From contig NC_056034.1 in NCBI RefSeq assembly GCF_004379255.2, positions 38,484,887 to 38,548,886 of the forward strand: a stretch of DNA of 64,000 nt, read 5' to 3'. A model generated the notes under the pieces. It searched no databases. It saw only the letters and a list, made by a program, of their open reading frames with translations, and was not told the origin of the DNA. The stretch is from Salvia splendens. Its lineage: Eukaryota; Streptophyta; Magnoliopsida; Lamiales; Lamiaceae. Made by a program: the position numbers and the translations under genes. Positions 25,796 to 46,400 of this stretch are shown here, piece by piece (position 1 is the first letter of the stretch; each line of letters starts with the position of its first letter).

Positions 25796-26683
25796 AACAA
25801 ATACATACGATGAATTGTGTGCGCAGATGCAAATTCAGTGGAGAATTTTGGAAAATGAGGATGCATGCGACACAGAATTGGTTCCAGATTTTATGAAGTG
25901 GGGCATTTCATAGTGTGGAAGAAAGCAATTGAAAGTTTTGGATTTTGCGGTGAATTGGCCCATATTTCTTGTTTTATTATTGATTCAACCCTGGACTTTT
26001 GGCATCTACTAGAAGTAGTCCAGCTCACATTTTGATTGATACTACTAGTAGTTATCACTAATCAGTATGCATAATTTTTAAAGATTGATATCTAGTATAC
26101 ATAATTTTTCAAGTTCATGCAGACCCTTAATTTACTTTTATATGTGTCTAAATTTTAAGAAAATAAATATAACATATATGTTGATAATAATTTGGCCTTG
26201 TATAAATTATCTCTGTCTCATTTTATGTGATATATATAATTTTTTTCATGTGTTTTGAGAAAATCATAATTAATAGTGTAAGTGGGACGGAGTATGTTTT
26301 AATGTTGAGCAGTTCTAAATATTCGCATCAAAAAGTATCCAATTAAATGAGACTAGTAAGTTAGTGACTTTAAACGTGAAGGAAAAAAAATCAAAGTAAT
26401 AGTAGTACTTAATTTTCGTTTCTAGCCATTCAAGAAGAGAGCACAATGAATGAAAGAAACCACGCTTATAAGTTAGTAGTATAATAGAACGGGTTGTGCT
26501 AACTAATTTATAGTAATAATTAATAATTTTTAATTCTGTGTATTAAAATTATCAACATAAAGACATATTATATCAATACAACATGTAAATTTAAATATTG
26601 ACATAAAGACATAAGTTTGTCAACACAAGAATATTGATAAATTTATGTGTTTATGTTGATATTTTTAACATACAAAATTGATA
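25796..26683. other. BTB gene 5' flank and AT-rich intergenic
   Basis: The first ~150 bp upstream of 25795 should hold the 5' UTR and promoter of the BTB gene. Beyond this it is AT-rich with a degraded Stowaway-type end (gtgggacggagta near 26283-26295). No ORF of note. Confidence 0.4.
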
Positions 26684-26686
26684 TTA

Positions 26687-28614
26687 GGGCACCCGCAACG
26701 CGTTACGCGGGTGTCCCACGTTCCGTCACGGAGTGACGAGACGGCGGCGCGACTCGTTGCGGCGCCCCGTCTTGTCCCCAGCCCGTTCCGATCCCGTCCC
26801 GTGTCCCGTGCCGGCGTGACGAGTGACGGGCCGTCTCTCCAAGCGCCGAGGCGGCGTGGCGCGCCCACTCGCCGCCCCGCGAGTGGGCATCGTCACGCTG
26901 ACGCAAAAATTATTTTTTTTAAAATTTGATTTTTTTTAAAAAAAAATTAAAATTGTAAACGGTAATGTTACCGTTAAATTAGCCGTTTTTTAATTTTTTT
27001 ATTATTTTTATTTTTTTACTCTATAAATACACCTAATTCATCGTCATTTCACATACAACTACACATCTTCTCTCCCAAAATCATCTCCATTTCCTCTCCA
27101 ATTTTCATCTAACATCTCATCACAAAATGTCCGGCGATGGAAACACCGGCGGTGGCGGCTCCGGCTCGTGGGATCTCAACGCGTTCGGTGACTGGGGGAG
27201 CATGTACAACACATTGGGTGGTTCCGGTTCGTCGACGCCGAGCACCCAGGGTTCGTCGACTTCCGGGGGGTACCAACCACCAAATTTTGACGTGGATGCA
27301 TACGCCCGTCCATCTGCCCCGTGGTATTCGCATGGATTATCCCAGATTCGGGAGGATTATTCCGTTGAACCCACTCCGAGTGGAGGCCGAGGCGAGGGAG
27401 GAGGCCGAGACGGTGGAAGCTCCAGGGCAGAGGCGGAGGCGGGCGAGGAGGAGGAGGATCTAGGCCGGAATCCGTACAGGAGGGAAGAAACGTTAGCGGT
27501 GTACAACGCCTGGATCCGTGTTTCATACGATCTCATCGCCGGGAATCAACAAAGCCGGAAGTGTTTCTGTGAAAAGGTTTCCGAGGCCTACCACCAGATT
27601 AAGCCGAAGGGCTCCCGCCGCCGCACATATAAGATGCTCCGCGTTCACTTTGACCGAGTCGACAGAGAGGTCAAAAGATTATGCGGCATCTACGCGAACG
27701 AATCGGCTCAGTACCAAAGCGGATCCACGGGCGCCGACATTCTGAGGTCAGCTTTGCGCGTCTTCCACGACGACACCGCCAAACAGTTCAAATTTGTTGA
27801 TGTTTGGCAGATCGTCAAGGACGAGGAAAGGTGGGTCGGCGGTGTCCGCTCCAGCTCGGGCTCAACCTCCAAGCGCACGAAGCACACAGCGAGTGGCCAA
27901 TACTCGTCTGGTGATCCCGGCGAGGGCCGCACAAGAGGGTGCCTCGCAGGAGGTTGAGGGCACAGCCGGGGGGATCCTCCAGTGGGCGCCGTCGGCCGCA
28001 AGGGACCAAGGCGGCAAAGGCGGCTAGAGTGAGGAAGGGCCGAGGCGAATCAAGCCAGTCTGGCTCTGGCTCGGGCTTGGGGGAGGCTCGAACTCCCTTA
28101 TGGCCATGTACATGACCGCCACAATGGCGGACACTTCCCACTTTACGCCCGTCCAGTACCAAGCCTAGTGGACCGTAATTGTCTTTATGACAGCACAACT
28201 TGGCCTTCCGCCTCCTACCGGCTTTAGTGCACCTCCACCGCCTTCGGGGGATGATTCGCCGGCGTAGTAGTTTTTTTATTTTCTATGAAATTGTATTTTA
28301 AATTATGCCACGTTTATTTTTTTAGGATTTTAATTGTGTGTTTTTTTTTAATTTTTTAACTTTTAAGTTGTATTTTTTTAATGTTGTAATGGTATTTTAT
28401 TTTTAATGAAGTGTGTTTTTTATTAATTGAATTTGTTGGAAAAAAATAAAAAAATGAAATTGAATGAATAATAATTTAAGGGACGGTTAAGGGACGGAGG
28501 GTTGCAGGTTCCGTCCCCTAGTTAAGGGATGGAGTAAAAAAGTAAAGTGGACCCCGCAAATAGTATTTTAAGGGACGATTAAGGGATACTATAGTGACAG
28601 CGTTGTGAATGGTC
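26687..28614 (+). mobile_element. PIF/Harbinger-like element with only ORF1
   Basis: A 1928-bp element flanked by TTA on both sides (26684-26686 and 28615-28617), the 3-bp target type of PIF/Harbinger. The ends are imperfect inverted repeats: left GGGCACCCGCAACGC, right (reversed) GACCATTCACAACGC. The left 200 bp are extremely GC-rich. The 3' subterminal part repeats AAGGGACG-type motifs (28483-28590). It carries one ORF with its own TATA-like box (CTATAAATA near 27021) and no transposase, so it would need a transposase supplied elsewhere. Confidence 0.8.
27127..28266 (+). pseudogene. NAM-associated/SANT-like ORF of the Harbinger element
   Basis: The first 276 codons (27127-27957) are open. 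They comprise a Gly/Ser-rich N-terminus (SWDLNAFGDWGSMYNT), an acidic linker (EEEEDLGRNPYRREE) and a trihelix/SANT-like DNA-binding region (LAVYNAWIRVSYDLIAGNQQ, FCEKVSEAYHQIKPKGSRRR) with a C-terminal HDDTAKQFKFVDVWQIVKDE motif. Proteins of this type are often labelled NAM-associated or glutathione S-transferase T3-like in plant genomes. A frameshift near 27940 interrupts it. The expected continuation (KAAKAARVRKGRGESS, MAMYMTATMADTSHFTP, final PPSGDDSPA) is readable in other frames to the TAG at 28264-28266, with more than one shift. Confidence 0.75.
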
Positions 28615-28617
28615 TTA

Positions 28618-29648
28618 GTTATTAGTTATTATTGTAACTTATTAACTATTTGATCACGAACCATATATTCAAAATTTTAATAAAGAGACCGTTACTACAA
28701 GATATAACCAGCTCACATCACGCTTCTCATCCATCAACAACTCCCTCTCTTTCAAGATCTAATCAACTCTAAAATTTTAGTGCAGAATGCAATCGAGAAT
28801 ACCATCACCTTTCTTATCTTTTCTCTGTCTCTAACTTTTCATCCTTTAGTTATACTTCCACATAATTTATTTTAAATTTATTTGTCATCTATACTCTACA
28901 CGGTTATGATAATTTACGATTTAAATAAATTTTGTAATTTAAATTAGCTTTCCCTGCACAATTATTGTTGGAGATTCTTTTAATTAGCAAGGTTGATTAA
29001 AATCCATTTTTTTATTATGTTTTTATTTACTTCTAAAAGAAAATACTATAGGAACTTCTTTATGTGGGAAAAATTAAGTTTATAAAGTGTATAATTATGA
29101 AGAAAATGGCTAAACATAACTAAATAATCACTTTAGATATTCACTTTAAAATTTTAATTGAATTATATTTTAAAATAAAATGATTAAAAAGATACAAATC
29201 ATGGAGTATAATTCTAAATTTTCCACACGAAGAAGTATTTAAATTAGAGTATAATTTGTTAAGAATACAATACAAATATAATACTCCAACTATATCAATT
29301 TACTGGAAAGATTTGCTCAAAAATTAGTTTTATAATAATACTGGAACAAAGAAAAATAAAATAGACTGGTGGGGACAGTGGAAAATTGGAATTGAACGGC
29401 GCCGTTTTATGCACCGCACACCCTGCTGTGCTCCCAACCACAGCGGGGATCCTTGCCCAATCCAACCGAGGGTCCAAATTGGAACGTCAATCATCACCAA
29501 TACTGCATTTTATCCTCAAGGTTTTTAAAAAAACCCAACTTTACAAGAAACCAGTTCAGTCTAATCAGGTATATTCGGGGCTCGTCTGTGTTTTTTTTCC
29601 TGAATGGAAGAGTAATGGATGCAACTGCAGAAATGAGAGCGAGTAGAA
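28618..29648. other. AT-rich intergenic and 5' flank of Ile-tRNA synthetase gene
   Basis: No gene between the Harbinger element and the synthetase start. It is AT-rich with no recognised repeats. The last ~250 bp (GC content rises after 29370) should contain the promoter and 5' UTR, including two upstream ORFs. Confidence 0.45.

Positions 29649-29671
<23 letters not shown>
29604..29671 (+). promoter_or_regulatory. Two upstream ORFs overlapping the synthetase start
   Basis: A 3-codon uORF (29604-29615) ends in TAATG, whose ATG opens a second 18-codon uORF (29615-29671). The second overlaps the predicted main ATG (29649) in another frame. If the transcript starts upstream of 29604, ribosomes would meet both first, which could lower translation or favour the in-frame downstream ATG at about 29700 (MAAQKCSCR). 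Confidence 0.4.
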
Positions 29672-36859
<7,188 letters not shown>

Positions 36860-37412
36860 ACATTTTCCAATGTCGTGGCAGGCCTTTGGGTTGTGGCTAG
36901 TTTCAGGGGCAGGTGGTGGAGGTATAATAAGTCCGTGGAACAGTACACATTTTTTTTCTGAAACAGATTCATCAATCTGCAAATATTTGAAGCTTAATTT
37001 TGCCAATCTCTCGATACTCTTACGTTTCGAATTTTTCTCATTTGAGAAGTGGAAACATGATTATTCACAGGAAATACAGCCCAAAATTTATGTCTGGAAC
37101 AAATTCTATTTGCAGAATGTTATTCATCTCGACGGGTTTAATAATAATGTATACACCTCGCGAAAGAAAAATCTTATAAATTCTAGCAAACACACGTTAA
37201 ATCCAATAAACATACCAAGCGCTAAAAAAATTATAGATGCTCAAAATTTGCCAACTTGATACAAGCCATTATTTCTCAAGGCGATGGGATACAAATTAGT
37301 AATCCATGTCGAACGAACTACTGATAGAGAAAGCACGCTCAAACAATTTCAAGATAAGTTATTGGGATCTCGTACATGCTAAGGCTATACAGGTTTACAA
37401 TAATACGTAAGA
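36860..37412. other. Convergent 3' region between synthetase and PRMT4
   Basis: This is the 553 bp separating two stop codons in tail-to-tail arrangement. It should contain both 3' UTRs. No RNA gene or repeat seen. Confidence 0.6.
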
Positions 37413-40400
37413 TCACACAGATTGTTGCAATAGATTCGAGCCCCCTTCATCATGCGTTTGTACTTGTAAATCCTGCAATAAGCAAAGATGAGTTGCCATA
37501 CTTTAAATACTACGAGTTGGTTAGATGAGGCAAGTTTTAGCCACAATAATAAGATTAGTGGTGCAATGTATGGTGGAATGTGAAATTGTGAGGAAAGCAT
37601 GCTTTCCTCGAACTAGGTTTCAGTTGATGTTATGTATGCAAATCTGGTAAGAAAAGCATTTGTGGAGTTATAGATTTGACATCATGTTGTTTATTAGAGA
37701 TAAAAACTCTGGGTGTTGCATTTCTTTCGTACCTGACATTCATGTCAGAGATTAAACAACTGAAATAGATTTTGATAGCACATGCAAGATAATCTCAAAA
37801 AAGCACAAATGAATTGACAGATTTTATTCAGCATGTGAGTAAAAAGTATATTCAATAAATAAAACATCATATCATAAGTACCTGCGTTTGTAGTAATTGA
37901 ACTGGTTGTTGGTCTTGGGACATTGGGTACGCCTGCGGTTGAGACATCCGATAATAAGGCTCTTTAAGATCAAGTTTTCCGGATGATGTCTGGAGTATTC
38001 CTCCTTGTTCTGCACCAGGCCCCCACATTTTAGCTATTGAAACAAACAAAAAAATAGATAGTTAGTGAAGGTAACTAAACAAGTACAAAAACTGTGGTAA
38101 TGCTGAGAATGAGTTTTAGAACCCACCAGACAATGTTAGGTTAAGGGTATAGCTCTGAGCTTTATGGGCTACCATATGGAGTCGGCCTGTTATCTCTTGG
38201 CCAGGCATCACATATATAGGTTGGGCCAGAACACAACGAAGCTGGTACCAGTGCGTTACAGGGGCACCTGGAGCAGTTGTTAGCCACCTTTGTACAGTGC
38301 TGCCAATGAGGTAAAGTGACGAGGTAAGAATGAGCCAGACTCGAGGTACTGATGTGCACACAAATGTTGCAGTGAACTAACTACCTCCCACCAAACAATA
38401 CGTCAAACCAACAGGCCAATCCATGCACTCTGGTGCCGGTTGAAGATACAAACCTCAATGGAATGTCATTCATACAGATCTTCCTCCTGTTAATAGTGAC
38501 ATTTCAACCATCAGCTTAGAATTTTGTTTGGCCACAGAAGTACTTTTTCTTTTGTTTGCGGAGTTGTTTCTATAGAAGATCTTAGAAATGTAGTATCATG
38601 TATGCAAATATGATATATACAAGCAGCTAGAGGAGCCAGTGGCGTTTACCTTAGCAGAGGTGAAATCTATCACATGTGAGATTGCAGGAGCCACCAATAA
38701 CCTAGGATCAAAAGCGTCCACAACTGGCTGCAATTTCTCAGAGGAGTCAAATTTGAATATGATCACATATATTATATGGACAGATTATCCCTAACTATTC
38801 TGAATCCAAATAGGTGAAAGAGTGTAGGATGAATCGTAGAGATAACAGCAACGTGATTATAGTAAAGAATATAAAAGAAGACCCAAAGCTCGGTTTTAAC
38901 ATATCTTGAAGTCTCCCATAAGTTAATACAACAGTCAAAACACATCCATAATTCACCTGAGAGCTCTGGGATCAATCAAGCAAGAAGAATCAAGGCATTC
39001 AAGGAAGACGAAGACGAAACTATTTCTTGTAATCTAAATAGTACTCCCTCTGTCTCACCATAAGTGAGACATCTTTTGGGCACAAAATTTAAGAAAATAA
39101 TGTTTAAATAGTTAAGTGGAGAGAGAATAAAGTAGAAGAGAGAGAGGATAATTGTGTTATATTTTGCCAAAAAAAGGAAATGGCTCACTTTAGGAGTGGG
39201 GTGTCCCAAAAAGGAATATTAGTAGCTTATGGTGGGACGGAGGGAGTATATAAAGTTTAATTTCAGTAGTATAATACTTAGAGTCTACATTTTAGTCTTT
39301 GTGGACATGATAAACATTAACTATACTATAATTACACTTTTCACTTGTAGTATAGTATTAGGTGCTAATAAAAAGTGCATCTATAGTTCATACTTGAAAC
39401 ATCACAATCTATAGAGAGCACAAAATGAAGATCAAGCTCTTCACCACAGTAAATGAATTTTGATGATGTCGGACGATAGTATTCGTACATGTAAAAACTA
39501 AAAGACTGGTTTAACAGATATTAGAAGCCTACAATCTACATCAATAAAGTAGATGCAGAGAAAAGAAGCAGACAAATGGAATGAGAATGAACCTGTGAGA
39601 AGTATCCTTGAAAGGCAGTTCCATGTAAAGGCATCAAATTAACACCATAATAATTTTGTTGCTGCCAGAACAAGGCCTGAATTGAGAACAGAAAAATTTA
39701 TTTGTATCTTATCCAAATAGTAAAACAATATAGATACAGAAGTAATAAATAATTTAGCTTCTATAACATATTCAACCTTCACATATAATAAATTTATTCA
39801 AGATATCTCTTGTTGATCATTTGCAGAGAATTATAGACAACCATGGCAGTAAGAGATGCTTACCTTATTTGCAATTTCTATATACAAGTACTCATCACTA
39901 AATGGTGCCATATGTATTCTACAATAGCAAATAATAACAAATATCAGCACAAGAGGGTAAGGAAAATATAAATTCAGGGATTATAGATTATCTATGCAGA
40001 TATATATGGAGGTTTATATTTAAAATCAAAATTGATCTAGTAGTATTGCAAACACTTGACTAAGTTGCATAAAAGATGAAAATGCAGTCTGGGAGGACCA
40101 TCTATGAGGAAGAAGATGGGAAACTTCTGCAGTACAAAATCTCTTTTTTATAAGGAAACGGTTATCAATGGCAGTATATATGATTCTAACATCCTTTAAT
40201 TGACAAAACCCGTAACAATAGCAATTAACACAAGGTGGGATCTTGGGCAACCCCTACCTTCCAATTGTTGGAAACATTTTCCCTTTTGGAACAAGGAACC
40301 TATCTCTGGCAATTATGTACGATTCTAGCATCCTCTCATTTATTAGCAACGTGCCTGCAGAACAAAGTCAGTTTTCAGTAAACGTGTTTGGTCACATTCT

Positions 40401-43400
40401 GAATAAAGAAAACGCTCCACTAGTGTTTCTTATTTGTCTTAGCTAGTTATCTACATCTCCATTCATCAAGGGACTTATCATATGATGGATGACAGAAGAA
40501 CAATAATTAAGTATACCCATCGGTTCAGATATCAATATATCTGCTTTCTCGGGTAGTTCAACCTCTTCAACTTTGCCCTTAATTACCTATTAAGCAAAAA
40601 TATGTGACAAAAAATTGATAATGGGAGAGGAAAATGGTTAATCACACAAACAGGTAAAAGTATGACAGGACAACACTTACTGATATTCTTTCACTGAGTG
40701 AAGGGTTTCCAGATATGAGTTTGCGCGCATAATCTGCCATGTCTGATGCTTCTACAGCATAAACATGCTTTGCACCAGCCTGAGAAAAGCATATTAGAAT
40801 TTATAGATTATAAAGTTCTGATATTCATGATGCAAGGTTTTCAAAAGCATCAGGTGTATCACTGAACCTGAGCAGCAAATAAAGACAAGATGCCACTACC
40901 AGCCCCAACATCAACCACTACACGATCGGTGAAATCAGTGCGATTTTGAAGAACTGCAGCATAATAAGATCCTGTAGTAGAAATTTCAACCATGTCACCA
41001 GAGGGGGTGTTTCCAACAATATACTACAGCTACAAGAAAATGCAACAAGCACTTATCTGCAAAATTTTTAGACAGGAAATGAAAAGGCCACAAGTTACAA
41101 GAGCTTGGATATAAATGACAAACCAAAAAGGTACTGCAGAACAGCTCGAAGGAGAGAGTAACCTGTCCTCACATAGTCCTGCATCATATTTTGTTGATGA
41201 AGAAGCTGTCCGTAGTAATGGAAGTACATTTTGGCAGAAGATTCCTCTATTTTATCATCAAACTTGCTTGCAGATGATGATGTCATTTCATTCGGCAAAC
41301 ATGATCCTGGAACAGAGGAATTGACATATGAGTCAGAGAGTTTTCCTACTCCATCTGCTCGATATTTACTCCATTTTTATCTCTCACTGTCTCACATACA
41401 TTTAGAATTTAGAATTATCTAGGGAAATCAAGTTATTTCACTAAACTTCCTATGTCATTTAACCAGACTTGGGACTTACAACAATTTAATGTACAGCGCA
41501 ATGGAAATCAAGTTAGGGATGTGGAGTGCAACAGGACGATTATGTAAAAATCTGGGGCGTGCGCCCTATGAATTGGGGCACACTATAGATTAGAATTCTT
41601 CTTTTCTTGCTATACAAAAAAGAATTTGAGCAGAAGAAGAAAGAATTAATTGAGAAGAGGGTAATAAGGAATAAATAATGTCTTTAGAAGGGGAGAGAGC
41701 TGGAGCAGTTTTTTTTTTGAAATGGAAAATTTATTGTTTTTGGTGATACTTTTGGTGATTTGAAGGGATTAGGATCAGATTTAAATGATAAGATTTGAAC
41801 ATTAATTATGATTGAGTTATTTGATAAGATTTGAAGACTTTAGGGTTTTCGAATTTAATAATTTTACTTGCCCCAGCCGCCCCAAGTTGCCTTAGGCTCG
41901 CTCTGTGAATATGGCTTGCCCCAGCCATCTCAGGGCGATTCAGTTGGCGGCCCGCGCCACAAGCACGCCTGGAGTGCACTTTTAACAACGCTGATTATAC
42001 TCAAGACATGCAAGATGAGATGACCCAGGTTTGAACTATCTTACAAGGAAATAGCATTATCAAATCTTTACATGAATAAAATAAACCAGTACATAACGAG
42101 CATTAGCAAACAAGCTAACAAATACTTAGAAAATAAATAAAGAGGTCACATCCTCATTTCGTATACCAAGTACCAACCTTGAATAACCACTTCCTTCTTC
42201 CATTGCTCAAATGCACAATGGAAGCCCCTACTTTCCTCCTCATTTCTAAACTCTATGGTGATGCCCCTGGAATAGCTTTTCTGATTCAAAGGACAAACCC
42301 CAACAGAAAAATACCTCATTCATATATGATGCAGAAACGGGGAGAAAAAGTTATCATATTTTAGCGAGTACCAGCAAATATACAGTGATATATCATATAT
42401 GGTTATTCACTTTGAGGCAAATATAGAGCAAGCACCATGCCTCCACTCATCATCTCGGAATATACTTCATGAATTATTTACATTGATAAAACACTGGAAG
42501 TTCAAAGCAGGCATTGGTTTTGACCCTCGAAAGAGAAGAACTAGTCCCACCTCCATTTGCATATGAACTAGACAACACCATATATGATACACAGGCAATG
42601 ATATATCTCATACCTCTTTGCTTGCATCGGAAGCTTCAGACATACATAATGATTGAGCCGGACCAAGCTTGTAAAGCTGGAATAAAAACCAAAACATAAT
42701 AAATGAACCGTCTTGATAACTTCATATAAACTGAACTAATTGTGAATTCAATACGTACAAGTCCGCAATACTTTTCATATGTTATCAAAGAAAAGTTTTC
42801 CACTATATATAAACATTGAAGGAAAGGGTCAATAGTTAAGTCCACTCTCCCTTTTATATAGAAACTAGTATTTACACCCGTGCTATGCACGGGGCATATA
42901 ATTTTTAAATAATGAATATTAATTTTAATGAAATATAGAAATTAAGAAGTAAAAATAATATAAAGATTTACAAAAACATAAATGTGATTATAAATAAAAC
43001 ATTTATAATAAATGAAGAATTTACTCATCAACTATAAATGAAATATTTCATATTCGGCAATCAATTTTGTACAATTTTAATTTATGATATAAATGGAGTA
43101 AAATAAATGACAAATAAGAGATGTATGACTAATGGTCAATGAGTATGAGTTAGTTAGAAAAAGATACACAAATAAAGAACATGTTATTTGAGTAGAGATT
43201 AAATAGAAGAATTAGAAAACAACAACAAACCAACCAATAGTTCATAAGTTTTGAAAAATTTCTTTGTAAACAACATTAACAGTAGCATCGCTTCTATTAT
43301 CCTCTTCATCTCCACAAACTAAAATCTTGAGATCTCCACGACTCGTAACTCTAGATATAACAACATATAACTGTCCATAACTGGAGACTGATTTTCGTAA

Positions 43401-46400
43401 AAATAATCCAACATGAGACAGAGATTGACCTTGACTTTTGTTAATGGTCATTACATACGACACAGCCAAAGGAAATTTGTCAAGTTCTTATTCATTTATA
43501 TAAATACATTATATTAAAACAGGCCCAGAAAATATGATGCACCCAAAAAAATATATGATTTCGCCTAAATTAAGTTTAAAAAAAGCCCAAACCCTTCAAT
43601 TAAAAAATCTAAAACAAAACAACCCAAATAGATAAAAAAAAATGGACAAAGAATAAATTAAATAAGAGGCCGAAAACAATAAAATTGTCCCAAACAATTT
43701 AACTACAATTAATCCCTAAACCTTAAGCTATTAATTTATTCATTAATTAAATCAACTAAACCTAACTTACCGAATAATAAGATATTTGCAGAATCGGTTC
43801 TTCTCCTCAATAGCGGCGTTCGATCCTTCATCCCTCTCCCATTAGATGATGATCACAAAGTCCCCAATCGGTGATAATCCTTGTATGAATCGGCGACGGA
43901 TTAAAATCGACTCGCACCATGAAGTAGTTTCACTCCATTCAGCGAAATACTACCTCTCGAAAACCCTAAACGGATTTGTTCCTACACATCGAAGAGTTTC
44001 TCCACAAATCTATACTAAAGGTAAAATCCATTTCTTGATTCATGAATTTTAAACGATTCGTAATTGATTTAGATTTCAGATCTGTTCTCATAGAACACTC
44101 ATTGTTTTTCTACACGATAGCAGATCTGTTCTCATCTGTACAATAGCAGATATGAGGCAACAAAATGAACGGAAAGGGCGCCGATGAAAGCGGTGGAATG
44201 TCATATGGGTTTGTAAACTAACAGAGGACGTAAACTGAAGGTAACTAAATCCTTTTCCCAACCTTTGTATTCATGATTTTTGTACATGATTGTCACATAT
44301 TGGTGAAAACCTACACAGATCTGAGAAAAAATTCGAAAGCATTCATACCTGGCTTTAAACACCTGGCTCAAAAACGTTTAACAACTTCATAACACATAAA
44401 TCAATTGTTTTTTCAAAGCATGTTTAATTATTAATCATAGCAGGCTTCACAGATTGTAAAAAAATCATATCTGTGTCAAATTCTAGTCAAAATAGAGAAC
44501 TTATACTGTTGCTAAATAAGTACCTGAACTTGAAGGAGTAAACTTCTTAGATGGAGATAAAAGTCTACTTTTGTGCAGGTATTATACTACTGAAGAAGGA
44601 GATAAAAGAAAGGAAAGGAATGCCAAGAAGATCTTTTAAAAGCATGGTAAGAGTTCTGGAAAAACTAAAGCCAAAATATGATTTGATAACTCCATTCACA
44701 TGAAGCATTGAAATATATGAACCTTTCATTTATCTACCATAAAATATATAACAAATAATATTTTAACAGATTTATAATTAGAGTGTGAGACTATCTGACA
44801 AAATCAGGGTTATTAAACAGCCCAGCTATTTAAAAAAGGAATTAAAAAGAGTGGCAGTTGTATCTGGGAAAACGAAAGCATCATTAAAAGCTATTCATTC
44901 ATTAAATGTCCCATTTAACTGTCCAATAAATGTGTTATTACTGGATATTTGTGTATTTAAAGAAATCCTATTTTGCAGGAATACAAAAGAGGTTCATTGA
45001 AACCCTAAAAAAAGCAGCTGCATCCTCTCTACCCAAACGAAAAAGTGAGATGAAAATATCGACACAGGCTGGTATCTACCTACACAGAGCTTGGAAAGGT
45101 GCAGAAGAGTGATTCATCCATGAGAAACTCTTCAGCTACACCTGCAGATGTGGAAAATCGGTGCTAATCAAAAGGTAATAGATACAAATATAATACACAA
45201 TTCTAGAGCACAAACTATGCAAATCTACTTTCTAAATCTGATTACAAAATATATCGATCAGATTTATCAATCTAGGATTTCAGATTTAATTAGTTTAATT
45301 CTATAGTACAATTTTGGATTTCAGGTTTAAGTAATTAATTTACTAATAATAACAGTTTTATGCACATATTATCAAATATTTGAGGATGAGAAACTATGTA
45401 TCTCTTCACAGTTTAAAGTGGTTAGATATTTTGTATCACTATATTAACAATAATAGTTTTATGAAATGATTAGGAACAGATTTACATGATTCTGGAGCAG
45501 TGTTGTTAGGGTCGCGGGGCGCACCGGGTCGATGAGGTGAAAATTCGGGTCGCGGGTCGACGAGTCGACGGGGTCGAGAGACCCACAAAGCTAGGTTAAT
45601 TTTTTTGCCTTTTAATATTAAATAAAATAAATATATTGCTCTAATGTTTATAATGTATCAAATAATATAAATGTAGACTCAATTCATGTGAATAGAGATA
45701 AAATGGAAAATAGAAATGATCAAAATATCAAAATAATTCATAACTCATAACACAATAAATAAAAATCAACATATATTTAATTTAATTAGAACATCACAAT
45801 ATATTTAATTAGATTTGAATGTAATTTTGATTGGTAATTAAAGGTATTTTTTTATTTAAATAGGAACTAATCATATTCAAGGAATAGAGAATATGAACCA
45901 ATATTAATACTAATATTTAAAAATGAAGTCGAAGAAAATGATTATTAACTTTTATAGGTACTAGAGCCCTAGCTATAGCTTCCACCTACTTTCCTTTTAA
46001 AATTTTTGTCTCGGTAAACCCCCTTCTTCTCTCTTCATTCCCCTTCTTCTCTCTTCATTCTCATCCCTTCGTCTCTCTTCATTCTCACAGACCCATTTCT
46101 GAGCTGCCATGGCCGACGATCTTCTTCTTCCAGCCGCTCGCCCCAGCCGATCGACCCAGCTGCTCGCCCCAGCCGCTCGCCCCAGCCGCCCCAGTGGCGA
46201 CCCCTGAATCTCGACCCACCCACCCACAATGGGGCGACGTCGGTCTCGACCCTTGCGACCCGCGACCCAAGCGCGCTCGGGGCGCGATTTTAACAACACT
46301 GTTCTGGAGCACAATTTTGGATTTTCAGGTTTAATTCTGGAGCACATTATCTATTACAAATAATACACTATTAATTAGTTTAATTCTAGAGCACAATTTT

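Noticed and set aside
43846..45112. Small ORFs within the Helitron as captured host gene fragments
   Set aside because: Short, mutually unrelated frames without a recognisable domain; capture cannot be supported from sequence alone.
45997..46347. Arg/Gly-rich ORF of 116 codons
   Set aside because: It is a translation of the GC-rich subterminal repeats of the hAT-like element.
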